This document shows positions 6,655 through 14,601 of a stretch of DNA of 64,000 nt, one piece after another; the first letter of the stretch is position 1, and each line of letters opens with the position of its first letter. The DNA lies in the NCBI GenBank assembly GCA_945871915.1, contig CAMBXO010000009.1, positions 1 through 64,000 of the forward strand, written 5' to 3'. Below the pieces are notes generated by a model. The model saw only the letters and a program-made list of their open reading frames with translations, was not told the DNA's origin and made no database searches. The DNA is from Singulisphaera sp. GP187 (GTDB lineage Bacteria > Planctomycetota > Phycisphaerae > Phycisphaerales > SM1A02). A program made the position numbers and the translations under genes.

Positions 6655-8259
6655 ATGGACGCCCCCGCTGCCAATCACCAACGGCGAGCGCTTCTTTCAG
6701 TCAGTGATAAGCGAGATGTGGTGGCCTTTGCTCGCGCACTGGCAAGTCTGCAATTTGAATTGATCTCAACCGGTGGAACCGCCAAGGCTCTTGCCGATGC
6801 GGGGCTACGCGTGCGTTCGATCGATCAGTTGACGGGATTTCCCGAAATGCTGGATGGGCGGGTGAAGACGCTTCACCCAAAGGTGCATGGAGGCTTGCTT
6901 GGTCGTCGCGATGTTGCCAGCCATGTGTCCGCCATGACGGCTCATGCGATTGAACCGATTGATTTGCTGTGTGTGAATCTTTACCCATTTGCCGCAACGA
7001 TTTCAAAATCCGAAGCAACCTTTGAGGAATGCATCGAGCAGATTGACATTGGTGGACCGGCCATGATCCGAAGTGCCGCAAAGAATCACCCATTCGTGAC
7101 CGTGGTCACCGATCCGTCACAATACGACCGGGTCATTGAGGCACTGAGGCGCGGAGATGGAACCGTTGACATGGCATTTCGTCGTCAGCTTGCCGCCGAA
7201 GCCTTTGCCCACACCGCTCGATATGACGGAACGATTGCTGGATGGATGCAGGGAACCGGCGAACTCTTTCCCGAAACGCTGGATCTTCGCTTTTCTAGGG
7301 TGAACAGTCTTCGCTATGGAGAAAATCCGCATCAGCGAGCAGCGCTGTACCGAGACTCCACCTCGTGCGATCCCGGTGTCGTGGATGCCCACATGATTGA
7401 GGGCAAGCCGCTCTCATACAACAACATTCTGGATGCGGGTGCGGCACTTGAACTCGCGACCGATCTTCGAGCCGTTGGTGGAAACGGTTGTGCCGCATGT
7501 GTGATCAAGCACACCAATCCCTGCGGCGCGGCAATTGGTCGAGACCTTGCCGAAGCATTTGATCGGGCCTACGAAGGTGATCCATTGGCTGCGTACGGTG
7601 GAATTGTTGCCATAGCGGGATGCGTGAGTGCTGCGCTGGCCCAACGCATGGCTACCTCTGATCGCTTTCTGGAAGTCGTGGTGGCCGACTCGTTTGAAGA
7701 TGAGGCCATTCTCGTACTTGCGCAGCGGTGGAAGAATGTGCGGCTGATGGCCACTGGGTCTCGGGCGAACAAGTCAGCGCTCACTGCCTCTCGTTTGTTG
7801 CGAAGTGTTCCGGGTGGCCTGCTGGTGCAGGAAGCGGATCAATCTCCAGTGGATGGAGGAACTTTTACACATGTTGCTGGTCCACCACCTACGGATGCCA
7901 TGCGCTACGACGCGGCGTTTCTGACTGTGGTGAGCAAACACCTCAAAAGCAATGCGGTCTGCATTGGCGGCGGCGGATCACTTTGGGGCGCGGGTGTTGG
8001 TCAGATGGATCGAGTCGCGGCATGCAGACACGCCGTGGAGAAAGCGAAGGCTCGCCTTGATTCATCAGGAAAGATCGCAGCAGTTGCCGCAAGCGACGCG
8101 TTTTTCCCGTTCGATGATGGACCACGAGTTTTGATTGACGCTGGTGTGCAATGCGTAGTGCATCCGGGCGGAAGCAAACGAGACAGCGACACGGAAGCCC
8201 TGTGCCAAGATCGCAAGATCACCCTGCTGGTGAGTGGCGTGCGACACTTTCGGCACTAG
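6655..8259 (+). CDS. purH: Bifunctional AICAR formyltransferase / IMP cyclohydrolase
   Basis: The 534-residue protein has the normal PurH length and catalyses the last two steps of IMP synthesis in the cytoplasm. The N-terminal MGS-like cyclohydrolase domain shows LLSVSDK, LISTGGTAK and GRVKTLHPKVHGG. The C-terminal transformylase domain shows RYGENPHQ, SYNN and the catalytic Lys-His in IKHTNPCG. GGAG lies nine bases before the ATG. It may be cotranscribed with the preceding propeller gene, with a gap of only seven bases, although the two functions are unrelated. The 3' end converges on mltA. Confidence 0.97.
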   Translation: MDAPAANHQRRALLSVSDKRDVVAFARALASLQFELISTGGTAKALADAGLRVRSIDQLTGFPEMLDGRVKTLHPKVHGGLLGRRDVASHVSAMTAHAIEPIDLLCVNLYPFAATISKSEATFEECIEQIDIGGPAMIRSAAKNHPFVTVVTDPSQYDRVIEALRRGDGTVDMAFRRQLAAEAFAHTARYDGTIAGWMQGTGELFPETLDLRFSRVNSLRYGENPHQRAALYRDSTSCDPGVVDAHMIEGKPLSYNNILDAGAALELATDLRAVGGNGCAACVIKHTNPCGAAIGRDLAEAFDRAYEGDPLAAYGGIVAIAGCVSAALAQRMATSDRFLEVVVADSFEDEAILVLAQRWKNVRLMATGSRANKSALTASRLLRSVPGGLLVQEADQSPVDGGTFTHVAGPPPTDAMRYDAAFLTVVSKHLKSNAVCIGGGGSLWGAGVGQMDRVAACRHAVEKAKARLDSSGKIAAVAASDAFFPFDDGPRVLIDAGVQCVVHPGGSKRDSDTEALCQDRKITLLVSGVRHFRH

Positions 8260-8283
8260 GTCGCAACCACTCTCGCGCACACA

Positions 8284-9654
8284 TCACTTGTTCATGTCAT
8301 TGGGATCGGGCTTAGGCGCCAATCCCTTTTGCGGCTTGGCTGGTGCCTTGGCAGGCGCGGCGGCCTTCGAACCTTTTTTCGTTGGCAACGGATATTGACT
8401 TGCAAATTCTGGCTTGAGGAAAAGGTAATACATGGTGCCTTCGGCAAGTTGACCGCCGGCAAGAATTTCTGCCGCAGGACCAACACCCATATAAATGTCC
8501 GCGCGGCCCGGAGCCTGAATGGCACCGCCCGTGTCCTGATCCAGCATGAACTTCATGAACCGTTGCTTTGTTCCACCAAAGTCAATGGCCTGCGTGTCCA
8601 CCAGCACCACGCCACCCTGCGGATACACCTTCTTGTCTGTTGCAAGCGTTTCTTTTTCGGTCACCTTGAAACCAAGTGAGCCACTTGGCCAGTTGTCGCC
8701 TTCATAGGTGGTAAAGAACACATAACTCTCATTCTTCCAAATGAGTTCCTGAATCTTGGCGGGGTCTTTTTGATACAGCGTGACAATGGCGCTCAGTGAA
8801 AGTTTGTCTTTGGGAATCAGGCCCGCCTCCACACACGCTCTGCCCAAGCCGTAATACGGGCGATCGGTCTTACCTGCATAACCAACGAATTGCGTTTGGC
8901 CATTGGGCAGAATGATCTTGGCGCTGCCGTTCACTTGTGCGATATACACATCCAGCGGTGACTGCAGCCAGATGAGTTCAGTGCCCTTGAACGCATGCGT
9001 CTCCTCAAGTTCTTTGCGTGCGGGCCATGGCTGCAAGGAACCATCTTTGGCGGTGCGCCCCTTGGGTTCACCGTTGCTTGGATCGGTCACCAGATCTGCG
9101 GGCCGCTTGTAAAGCGGGCACTTGAATTCACTCGTCTGCTTCAGGCTGCCTTTGAACTCCGGGCTGTAGTAACCGGTGAACAGCACCGTGCCCTCGCCGT
9201 TCCAGCCGACCGTTTGCCAGACATCGAATTGCTGCTTGATGGCTGCAACAAATGATGCTTCGTCGGCACTCTCCTTGATCACCTGATGGAACGCCACCAC
9301 ACTTGCGGCGGCCTGCTCCCATGTGCATACCTGCATGAATGGGAACTTGGTCTTGCTTGACTGTTTACTAAACCAATCGATGCTTCGCTCAGCAGCCGTG
9401 TTGAGGAACGGATCACGCACACGCCACGGTGCACCAAGATCGGGCCACTCATCTGGATTCAATTTGCGAAGGGCGCATTCGCCTGGTCCAAGTTGCCGCG
9501 TGTAGTCAGGTGCGGGCGCGGCGATCTCTTCCGTTTTGCAGCCTGCGAGAAGGCTGAGAATGGCGAGCGAACCTAGAAACGCGAGGCCCCAACGGGGCGT
9601 GTGGCAGCATCCTTGCATGGGTGGCAAATTACACATGTTTCGCAAACCGGGCAT
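8284..9654 (-). CDS. mltA: MltA-family membrane-bound lytic murein transglycosylase
   Basis: The protein is about 456 residues from the first ATG; internal ATGs at residues 7 and 13 are also possible starts and none has a good ribosome binding site. A hydrophobic segment ends in the lipobox LLAGC, so this is an outer-membrane lipoprotein. MltA features include FTGYYSPEFKGS, CPLYKRPADL, FVGYAGKTDRPY, and a C-terminal 3D domain with DQDTGGAIQ and ADIYMG, whose Asp residues form the catalytic site in the family. It cleaves peptidoglycan with formation of 1,6-anhydromuropeptides. A Lys/Ala/Pro-rich tail follows the catalytic domain. It is convergent with purH and divergent from tatA, with 21 bases between. 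Confidence 0.93.
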   Translation of the reverse strand: MPGLRNMCNLPPMQGCCHTPRWGLAFLGSLAILSLLAGCKTEEIAAPAPDYTRQLGPGECALRKLNPDEWPDLGAPWRVRDPFLNTAAERSIDWFSKQSSKTKFPFMQVCTWEQAAASVVAFHQVIKESADEASFVAAIKQQFDVWQTVGWNGEGTVLFTGYYSPEFKGSLKQTSEFKCPLYKRPADLVTDPSNGEPKGRTAKDGSLQPWPARKELEETHAFKGTELIWLQSPLDVYIAQVNGSAKIILPNGQTQFVGYAGKTDRPYYGLGRACVEAGLIPKDKLSLSAIVTLYQKDPAKIQELIWKNESYVFFTTYEGDNWPSGSLGFKVTEKETLATDKKVYPQGGVVLVDTQAIDFGGTKQRFMKFMLDQDTGGAIQAPGRADIYMGVGPAAEILAGGQLAEGTMYYLFLKPEFASQYPLPTKKGSKAAAPAKAPAKPQKGLAPKPDPNDMNK

Positions 9655-9675
9655 CGGTTCGGCTAAGATGTCCCC

Positions 9676-9966
9676 ATGGTCGACACCTCCCTACTTGGAT
9701 TCAATCTCCTCGCCCTTGGCCTGCCATCAGGCTGGGAGTGGCTCATTCTGGTGTTTCTGGCCCTGCTTATTTTTGGTCGACGGCTGCCAGAAGTTGCTCG
9801 CAGCGTGGGTCGAAGCGTGACGGAGTTCAAGAAGGGCCTGAGTGAAGTGAGTTCGGCGGCCACTAAAGAGACTCCGGATTCGGCGGAGTCTCCGGCCAAG
9901 TTGCCAAACAGTGATGGGCACGCGGTTGCGCGTGGTCAGAGTCAGGACGCCGGAAAAGTTTCCTGA
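9676..9966 (+). CDS. tatA: Sec-independent translocase protein TatA/TatE
   Basis: This 96-residue protein has the TatA layout: a short N-terminal segment, one transmembrane helix (EWLILVFLALLIFG), the hinge FGRRLPEVAR, and an amphipathic helix (VGRSVTEFKKGLSE) followed by a polar, probably unstructured tail. TatA forms the pore component for export of folded proteins with twin-arginine signals. TatB and TatC are not adjacent. It diverges from mltA. A weak terminator-like hairpin lies about 85 bases after the stop. Confidence 0.92.
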   Translation: MVDTSLLGFNLLALGLPSGWEWLILVFLALLIFGRRLPEVARSVGRSVTEFKKGLSEVSSAATKETPDSAESPAKLPNSDGHAVARGQSQDAGKVS

Positions 9967-10052
9967 AGAGCGAAATTTCACCGACCGGGGTTCGCGACGT
10001 CGCAATGACGAGCCATGGGCCGATCGTAAAAAGGCCATTTTTCGACTACGGA

Positions 10053-10075
10053 ACACAGACTTCTGTGTGTTTATT
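10053..10075 (+). terminator. Possible weak terminator after tatA
   Basis: A 6 bp stem ACACAG/CTGTGT (10053-10058 with 10063-10068), loop ACTT, is followed by GTTTATT. The stem is short, so function is uncertain. Confidence 0.4.
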
Positions 10076-10110
10076 GATCAGATGTCTAGTTTCTAAGAAC
10101 TCTTAAAATT

Positions 10111-10551
10111 GTGTATGGCGCCGGCTCGCTCTCGGGATCGCTAACCGGTGCGTCAATCAATGCCACGCTCAATGAAAGCGTGGATGATGGGACCTTTGCT
10201 GACGATTTGACTATTTATGTCGCGGGAACTCCGTTAGCCCTGGGTGGCGCGCTGCAATGCGGTGGCTACAGTCCCCTTCAGGCTTCCCAGCGTTACTGGT
10301 GGGCAAATGGTGGCTCGCATGTGCCTGGCACGACAGTTGTCGACACAGTGACTTTCGATTCCGCAGTCGATTTGAGTTGGGGCGACTTGAGCGTCTGGAT
10401 CGGCAATGGATACGGATACAGTGGAACGTCAGGAGTGTTTACGGGATCGATCACACTGCATGGCGTGAATGCGGTTCCGGCGCCCGGCGCGTTGGCGATG
10501 CTGGCCGTGGCTTGCGCAGCCGGCCGCAGGCGGCGAGTTGAAACGGCTTGA
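10111..10551 (+). pseudogene. PEP-CTERM-like protein remnant lacking signal peptide
   Basis: The frame opens only at 10090, after a TAG, and the first usable start is a GTG at 10111 with no ribosome binding site and no signal peptide. The remaining 146 residues look like the C-terminal part of a secreted protein, including a beta-rich segment (DDLTIYVAGTPLAL, TFDSAVDLSWGDLSVWIG) and a sorting tail NAVPAPGALAMLAVACAAGRRRR. An exported protein without a signal peptide cannot work, so this is probably a 5'-deleted copy. A strong terminator follows the stop. A frameshift upstream is less likely, because the 145 bases back to tatA hold no signal-peptide-like frame. Confidence 0.65.
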
Positions 10552-10604
10552 TGAGCATCGAGAACTAAGGCTCAATCAAGGAAGACAAGTGCAATCAAAA
10601 TCAA

Positions 10605-10635
10605 AGAGTGACGCCTCCGGGCGTCCTCTTTTTTT
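10605..10635 (+). terminator. Intrinsic terminator
   Basis: AGAG-T-GACGCC pairs with GGCGTC-CTCT around loop TCCG and runs into seven T residues. It ends rightward transcripts from the PEP-CTERM remnant and abuts the stop codon of the leftward sulfotransferase gene. Confidence 0.9.
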
Positions 10636-11344
10636 ATGCAATGTGGGATGCGGCAAGGTCGGTCCACCGATCGTCGAAGATCCATTCGTAATGCTTCCAC
10701 CGCCCAATGGAGTCTCGGTTGATCGGCCGCCGCACCTGCTCATGGCTTAGGGTGAGCACCGTTCTCTGATTGGCTTCTGGTGCCAAAGTCGCAGGGTCGA
10801 AGGAAATTCCTAAGAGTTGCGAACATCGTTCCATAACTTCATGCGGATGCTCAACCAGATGCTCGTACTTCACAGTGAGGCTTGGCATACCGAAGGAGGC
10901 GACCGCTGCAGGTAGAAGACGGCGATGAGTACTTACATCACGGTAGATCGAATCGAGTGATCCGGTCCATCCAAATGTCGTTGGATGAAAATTGCCAAGG
11001 AGCATTGAAATCGCCATGTCTCTTGAGTCTCGAAAGATGGAAATCAGGGCGGCACCGGGCACTGTGATGGAAAGGAGTGGAAGCCATTGCCACGAATCAA
11101 GTGACTTATCGAGGCTCCATATCGCGTTGCTTCCGCGAAGGAACTCGGCTTCCGTGAGATAGGAACTCTGCCACGCTTGCAGAAGCGATTGCGGAGTGGA
11201 AAGTGAATTCTCAGGCCAGTGTCCAGATGCGATTGCCGCATCGCTTAGAAGCCGAACGCCTTCCCACTCGCCGATGCCAGTAACGGCGGGATGACAATCC
11301 AGCATCTGCTCAAGCAGAGTCGTTCCACTGCGAGGAAGTCCCAC
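10634..11344 (-). CDS. Sulfotransferase domain, 3' half of a stop-split gene
   Basis: From the GTG at 11344 this encodes 236 residues of a PAPS-dependent sulfotransferase. The 5'-phosphosulfate loop is GLPRSGTTLLEQ and the 3'-phosphate motif is RDSRDMAISML. The frame stays open further upstream to 11674 and reads continuously as protein (IAGFEAVKAL, HRYREAFETAL, QRLIASPQW, GTAFIV), right up to a TAG at 11675-11677. That upstream stretch contains no ATG, GTG or TTG, and is the family's normal linker between TPR and sulfotransferase domains. The GTG at 11344 lies inside the PAPS-binding strand and would give a defective enzyme. Read with the next entry, this is one gene interrupted by a single amber codon. 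Confidence 0.8.
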   Translation of the reverse strand: MGLPRSGTTLLEQMLDCHPAVTGIGEWEGVRLLSDAAIASGHWPENSLSTPQSLLQAWQSSYLTEAEFLRGSNAIWSLDKSLDSWQWLPLLSITVPGAALISIFRDSRDMAISMLLGNFHPTTFGWTGSLDSIYRDVSTHRRLLPAAVASFGMPSLTVKYEHLVEHPHEVMERCSQLLGISFDPATLAPEANQRTVLTLSHEQVRRPINRDSIGRWKHYEWIFDDRWTDLAASHIA

Positions 11345-11674
11345 AATGAAAGCGGTTCCCGTGACAGGATTGGCCCGCGGCCGCTCTTTCCATTGTGGCG
11401 AAGCGATCAGCCGCTGAGTGTGTTCGATCCGCTGCTCGATGGACCGAACATCAAATCGGGTGCCGGTGAGTCGATGCGTTTCAAGGGCGGTTTCGAATGC
11501 CTCGCGGTAACGATGCTCACGATCAAGCGCCTTGACGGCTTCAAACCCGGCAATGCGCCGGACATGGGGTGCGATCGGACGGCGGCGGATTTCCAGAAGT
11601 TGCGTAAGAGATTCCTCTGGCGATCGGTGAACGGCATGGCGTGCGACGCAGAGTTGCCCGCGCGGATCCTCAAG

Positions 11675-12151
11675 CTATGGGCCACCGCTTGCAATCAGTC
11701 GATCGAGCTCATCACTTTGGCGGCTTCGAGCCAAGACCTCTGCAAGCACGATTGTGGCTTCAATCTGCAAGGATCCGCCAGCCGCGACAAGGGATTGAAG
11801 TTCCGTGATCGCTGCGGAAGTGTGGCCGAGACGGTGTTCAATGGCCGCGTTGAGAAGACGACTCGGCGGATGGTTTGGAAGCAACCGAAGGGCATAGGAA
11901 ATATCACTCCGTGCCATCTGGAGGTGGCCTAGAGCAAACGCTGCGCGAGCCGAGGCGAGCCACCAGAGCCCGTTTCGCGGAAAGGTCGTCTTGAGCCGCG
12001 TGGTTTGCACAATCACCGCGTGGTACTGGTGCTTTGCAAGTAACGAGTCAAGCAATGCCGCCTTAGACTCGGAAGCCATGAGGCTGACGAGTTTAGTCCG
12101 GCGTGCGGATGGAACACGCGGAGGCTTGGCGGCGGGCGCGGAGACCCGCAA
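11675..12151 (-). CDS. TPR domain, 5' half of a stop-split TPR-sulfotransferase gene
   Basis: The 158 residues comprise a polar N-terminus and TPR-like helices, such as LWWLASARAAFALGHLQMARSD and ALRLLPNHPPSRLLNAAIEHRLGH, ending at a TAG. The same frame continues past the TAG into a complete sulfotransferase domain, so the two parts were one TPR-sulfotransferase protein of about 500 residues. Proteins with this architecture are common in planctomycetes and proteobacteria. The first start is a TTG at 12151; an ATG at 12079 (MASES) is an alternative, and neither has a clear ribosome binding site. A tRNA gene diverges upstream. The open frame and unbroken family similarity on both sides point to recent inactivation, readthrough or a sequence error. 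Confidence 0.75.
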   Translation of the reverse strand: MRVSAPAAKPPRVPSARRTKLVSLMASESKAALLDSLLAKHQYHAVIVQTTRLKTTFPRNGLWWLASARAAFALGHLQMARSDISYALRLLPNHPPSRLLNAAIEHRLGHTSAAITELQSLVAAGGSLQIEATIVLAEVLARSRQSDELDRLIASGGP

Positions 12152-12195
12152 GTCTGCACACCGAATCTGGTTGAAAATTGAAATGCGGCGACTGC

Positions 12196-12201
12196 TATGA
12201 T
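12196..12201 (+). promoter_or_regulatory. -10 box for tRNA-Val
   Basis: TATGAT lies 10 bases before the mature tRNA 5' end. A TTGAAA-like -35 element lies 18-19 bases upstream. Confidence 0.5.
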
Positions 12202-12211
12202 CCCCGCTCTC

Positions 12212-12285
12212 GGGCGATTAGCTCAGTTGGCTAGAGCACACGCATCACACGCGTGGGGTCGAAGGTTCGAATCCTTTATCGCCCA
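12212..12285 (+). tRNA. tRNA-Val (anticodon CAC)
   Basis: The full cloverleaf is visible: acceptor stem GGGCGAT/ATCGCCC, D-arm with GCTCAGTTGGCTAGAGC, anticodon stem CACGC/GCGTG around loop ATCACAC giving anticodon CAC (codon GUG), and a T-arm with GGTTCGAATCC. The discriminator base is A and CCA is not encoded. No integrase or att-like duplication was noticed near its 3' end. Confidence 0.95.
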
Positions 12286-12572
12286 TTGACACACTTGGCA
12301 TGCGATTGCAGAGCGTTGCATGCCGTTGCACAATTTGCTTTGATTTGGGGTCGGTCCTGCCACGAGCAATCTGAGAAACTTCGCGAATCGCTTCCGCTGA
12401 TGTCGGCCGACAGGCCCCCTACCGCCCCTTGCCTTGTCAATTCAAGTCAAGGACGGCCAACCGTTGCAGCCGCTGGCGACCCATCTCCAAACTTGAAAAT
12501 AAAGCACACTAGGCGGCAGCGTTTCTGTTTCAAAAACGGTCATTTACGCCCAAATTATTGGTTTTAGTGGAA

Positions 12573-12833
12573 GGAAGCCTGTTTTGTGGTACTGCCAGCC
12601 TACGGAAGCAGCAGTGCCTTCGCAGGTTCGCCTGTGATCGGCTTCCAAATCAAAACAAGGCAAAAGGAGAGTGCACTTTTTGTGCATTTGGTGCCGCTTC
12701 TTTTCGGTCCGCGTGTATGCACGCTGCCCAAAAAAGAAGCAACCAGTTGAGATTGCTCGCGTGAGTGATTTCGATCGCAACGGTGGCAGGCGTTTCTGCC
12801 AAATGGAGTGACCACTGGGAGTGGTCCTTTTTA
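12573..12833 (+). ncRNA. Candidate structured leader RNA before PEP-CTERM gene
   Basis: The 570 bases between the tRNA and the next CDS hold no convincing gene. From 12573 the + strand folds by hand into a three-way junction: an outer stem GGAAGCC/GGCTTCC (12573-12579 with 12640-12646), arm one GGTACTGC/GCAGTGCC (12588-12618), and arm two CAGG/CCTG with a TTCG loop (12623-12634). Further hairpins are at 12672-12686, 12711-12724 and 12785-12800, and a terminator is at 12810-12833. The start codon of the PEP-CTERM gene follows 27 bases after the terminator. That order fits a regulated attenuator or riboswitch-like leader, or a separate RNA. I recognise no known riboswitch consensus. Confidence 0.45.
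12810..12833 (+). terminator. Intrinsic terminator just before a start codon
   Basis: GACCACT/AGTGGTC with loop GGG is followed by CTTTTT. It is placed 27 bases before the ATG at 12860, so full-length mRNA must either start after it or read through it. Confidence 0.85.
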
Positions 12834-12859
12834 AGTCTCACGACTGAAGGAATTTTTCG

Positions 12860-13708
12860 ATGCGACACACAATCCTTTCAACCACTGCAATCGCCTTGGC
12901 CGCTTGCATGGGAATGTCTGCCACGGCAGGAGTTCGACATGTGAATGCTCTTGGCGCGGGCACGGGCTGGTATGCGGATGATGTTCGAACCTCCGCCGGC
13001 GTTTACCTGAATGGCACGAACTCGTCGTACCAGCCTTATTTCCAAGGTGCATTAGCGTCCAGCACCGCTGACGATGCGCTCATTGCGCAGCAGCTTTACT
13101 TCACCGACACCGGCACCGCCAGCGGTGGTGGCTCAGGAGTGATGGTGATGGATGGAACCACTGGAAACGCCGGCAAGACCAGTGTTCGCTATTACGGCGC
13201 TGGCGCTGGGATCGGAACGCTGAATAGTTCATTCAGCAGCAGCTTCCGCTGGTACTCCGATCCATACTCCACCTCGCGCACGGTGGCGCTCAACTTCCTA
13301 GTCCTCGGGAACAACGGGTTGAAATACAGCATGAGCTGGCTCGGAACAGGCACTCAAATCAATGCATGGAACACCTTTAGCGTGAATGCGGACACAGCCG
13401 TTGTCAATGACAATGGTTGGCGCCTGTATAGCAATGGCGCGCCGGGCAGCGCGGCAGGTGCGGCCAAGAGTTTGAACGGTTGGTTCGCTGACGCCACTTA
13501 CGGAAGCATCCTGAGTGGCGCGACCGTGGTAGGCCAAGGCTTCAATATTGGGTCGTATCAGCGCTACTGCCGTGTTGGCATCGATTGGCTTGAGAGCAGT
13601 CTGATCAATAACGGTGACCGCGTTGAGTTCGGGATCGTCCCCGCACCAGGCGCGGCGGCGTTGATTGGACTGGCTGGACTGGCTGGTAGCCGTCGTCGAC
13701 GCAACTAA
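12860..13708 (+). CDS. PEP-CTERM-like secreted protein
   Basis: This 282-residue protein starts at an ATG preceded by GAAGGA at a spacing of nine bases. It has a signal peptide (MRHTILSTTAIALAACMGMSATAG), a body rich in Gly, Ser, Asn, Tyr and Trp without catalytic motifs, and the sorting tail VPAPGAAALIGLAGLAG followed by SRRRRN. It shares the tail and general composition with the proteins at the start of the window but is not closely related over its body. It is probably a surface protein sorted by an exosortase-like system. A strong terminator follows about 95 bases downstream. Confidence 0.88.
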   Translation: MRHTILSTTAIALAACMGMSATAGVRHVNALGAGTGWYADDVRTSAGVYLNGTNSSYQPYFQGALASSTADDALIAQQLYFTDTGTASGGGSGVMVMDGTTGNAGKTSVRYYGAGAGIGTLNSSFSSSFRWYSDPYSTSRTVALNFLVLGNNGLKYSMSWLGTGTQINAWNTFSVNADTAVVNDNGWRLYSNGAPGSAAGAAKSLNGWFADATYGSILSGATVVGQGFNIGSYQRYCRVGIDWLESSLINNGDRVEFGIVPAPGAAALIGLAGLAGSRRRRN

Positions 13709-13802
13709 TTGGCGCGTTCACGACTGCATATGGTCACTTCACTTCGTTTCACACTTGCAATCACTGCGGTGTAAACGAACGCATCGAAGAAAGCTCCCAA
13801 AG

Positions 13803-13838
13803 CCCCTGAGTTGAAAGACTCAGGGGTTTATTATTTTG
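13803..13838 (+). terminator. Intrinsic terminator
   Basis: A perfect 8 bp stem CCCCTGAG/CTCAGGGG with loop TTGAAAGA is followed by TTTATTATTTT. It ends the PEP-CTERM transcript. Confidence 0.92.
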
Positions 13839-13926
13839 GAGTCAATGTTGTGTTCACGGAATGCGTGGGTGCGGAGGCGTGGCGAGGTTCCAGCACAAGA
13901 AGTGTCGCGACCGGCCCCGAAACAAA

Positions 13927-14538
13927 TCACATATCAAGGTGCGCACGCACCGCATCCACGGTGGGTTGTAAATCTTTCAAGCGGCCGTTCGATAATCCGT
14001 AGATCCAGCCGTGCACCTTGACGCCGCGACTGCTCGCCTCCTGAAACGAAGGCGACTCGCGGACATGCGTGACCTGAACCGCAACATTCAATTCGCATAG
14101 CCGCCGATTTCGTTCCGCGTCATTCGGAAGGCTCTCGAGTTCATCACGATAAAATTTGGCAATGTCGCGCACATGTCGAATCCAGTGATCCACCATGCGG
14201 CCGGCACTGGGTTCCAACGCTGCCTGCACGCCACCACAACCGTAATGCCCGCACACAATGACATGCTCCACTTTGAGCACTCGCAAAGCAAAATCAAGAA
14301 CCGCAAGGCAATTCACATCGCTGTGAATCACTAAATTGGCCACATTGCGATGGACAAACACTTCGCCGGGCATCAATCCAGTGATTTCATTGGCGGGCAC
14401 GCGACTGTCCGAACAACCGATCCACAGATACTTCGGCCGCTGCTGTGCCTCAAGGGCGTGGAAAAAACCGGGGCGTTCCCGTTCCATTTTCTTAGCCCAC
14501 GCATCATTATTGTTGAGAAGGTGTTGCAATTCCGACAT
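13927..14538 (-). CDS. can: Beta-class carbonic anhydrase
   Basis: This 203-residue cytoplasmic enzyme interconverts CO2 and bicarbonate. Zinc ligands and the catalytic dyad are visible in GCSDSRVP (Cys, Asp-Arg) and CGHYGCGG (His, Cys). Other family segments are PGEVFVHRNVANLV and LSNGRLKDL near the C-terminus. The length and order match E. coli Can. It lies upstream, on the same strand, of no close partner: sdhB ends 60 bases beyond its start and points toward it. Confidence 0.95.
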   Translation of the reverse strand: MSELQHLLNNNDAWAKKMERERPGFFHALEAQQRPKYLWIGCSDSRVPANEITGLMPGEVFVHRNVANLVIHSDVNCLAVLDFALRVLKVEHVIVCGHYGCGGVQAALEPSAGRMVDHWIRHVRDIAKFYRDELESLPNDAERNRRLCELNVAVQVTHVRESPSFQEASSRGVKVHGWIYGLSNGRLKDLQPTVDAVRAHLDM

Positions 14539-14601
14539 GCGATTCGTCCTCGATCCGTTGGGATCAAGTCTACTCCGTTCACATCAGGTCAGCTCGACCA
14601 C

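Noticed and set aside
12212-12860. tRNA-linked integrated element after tRNA-Val
   Set aside because: No integrase, no repeat of the tRNA 3' end and no phage-like gene was seen nearby.
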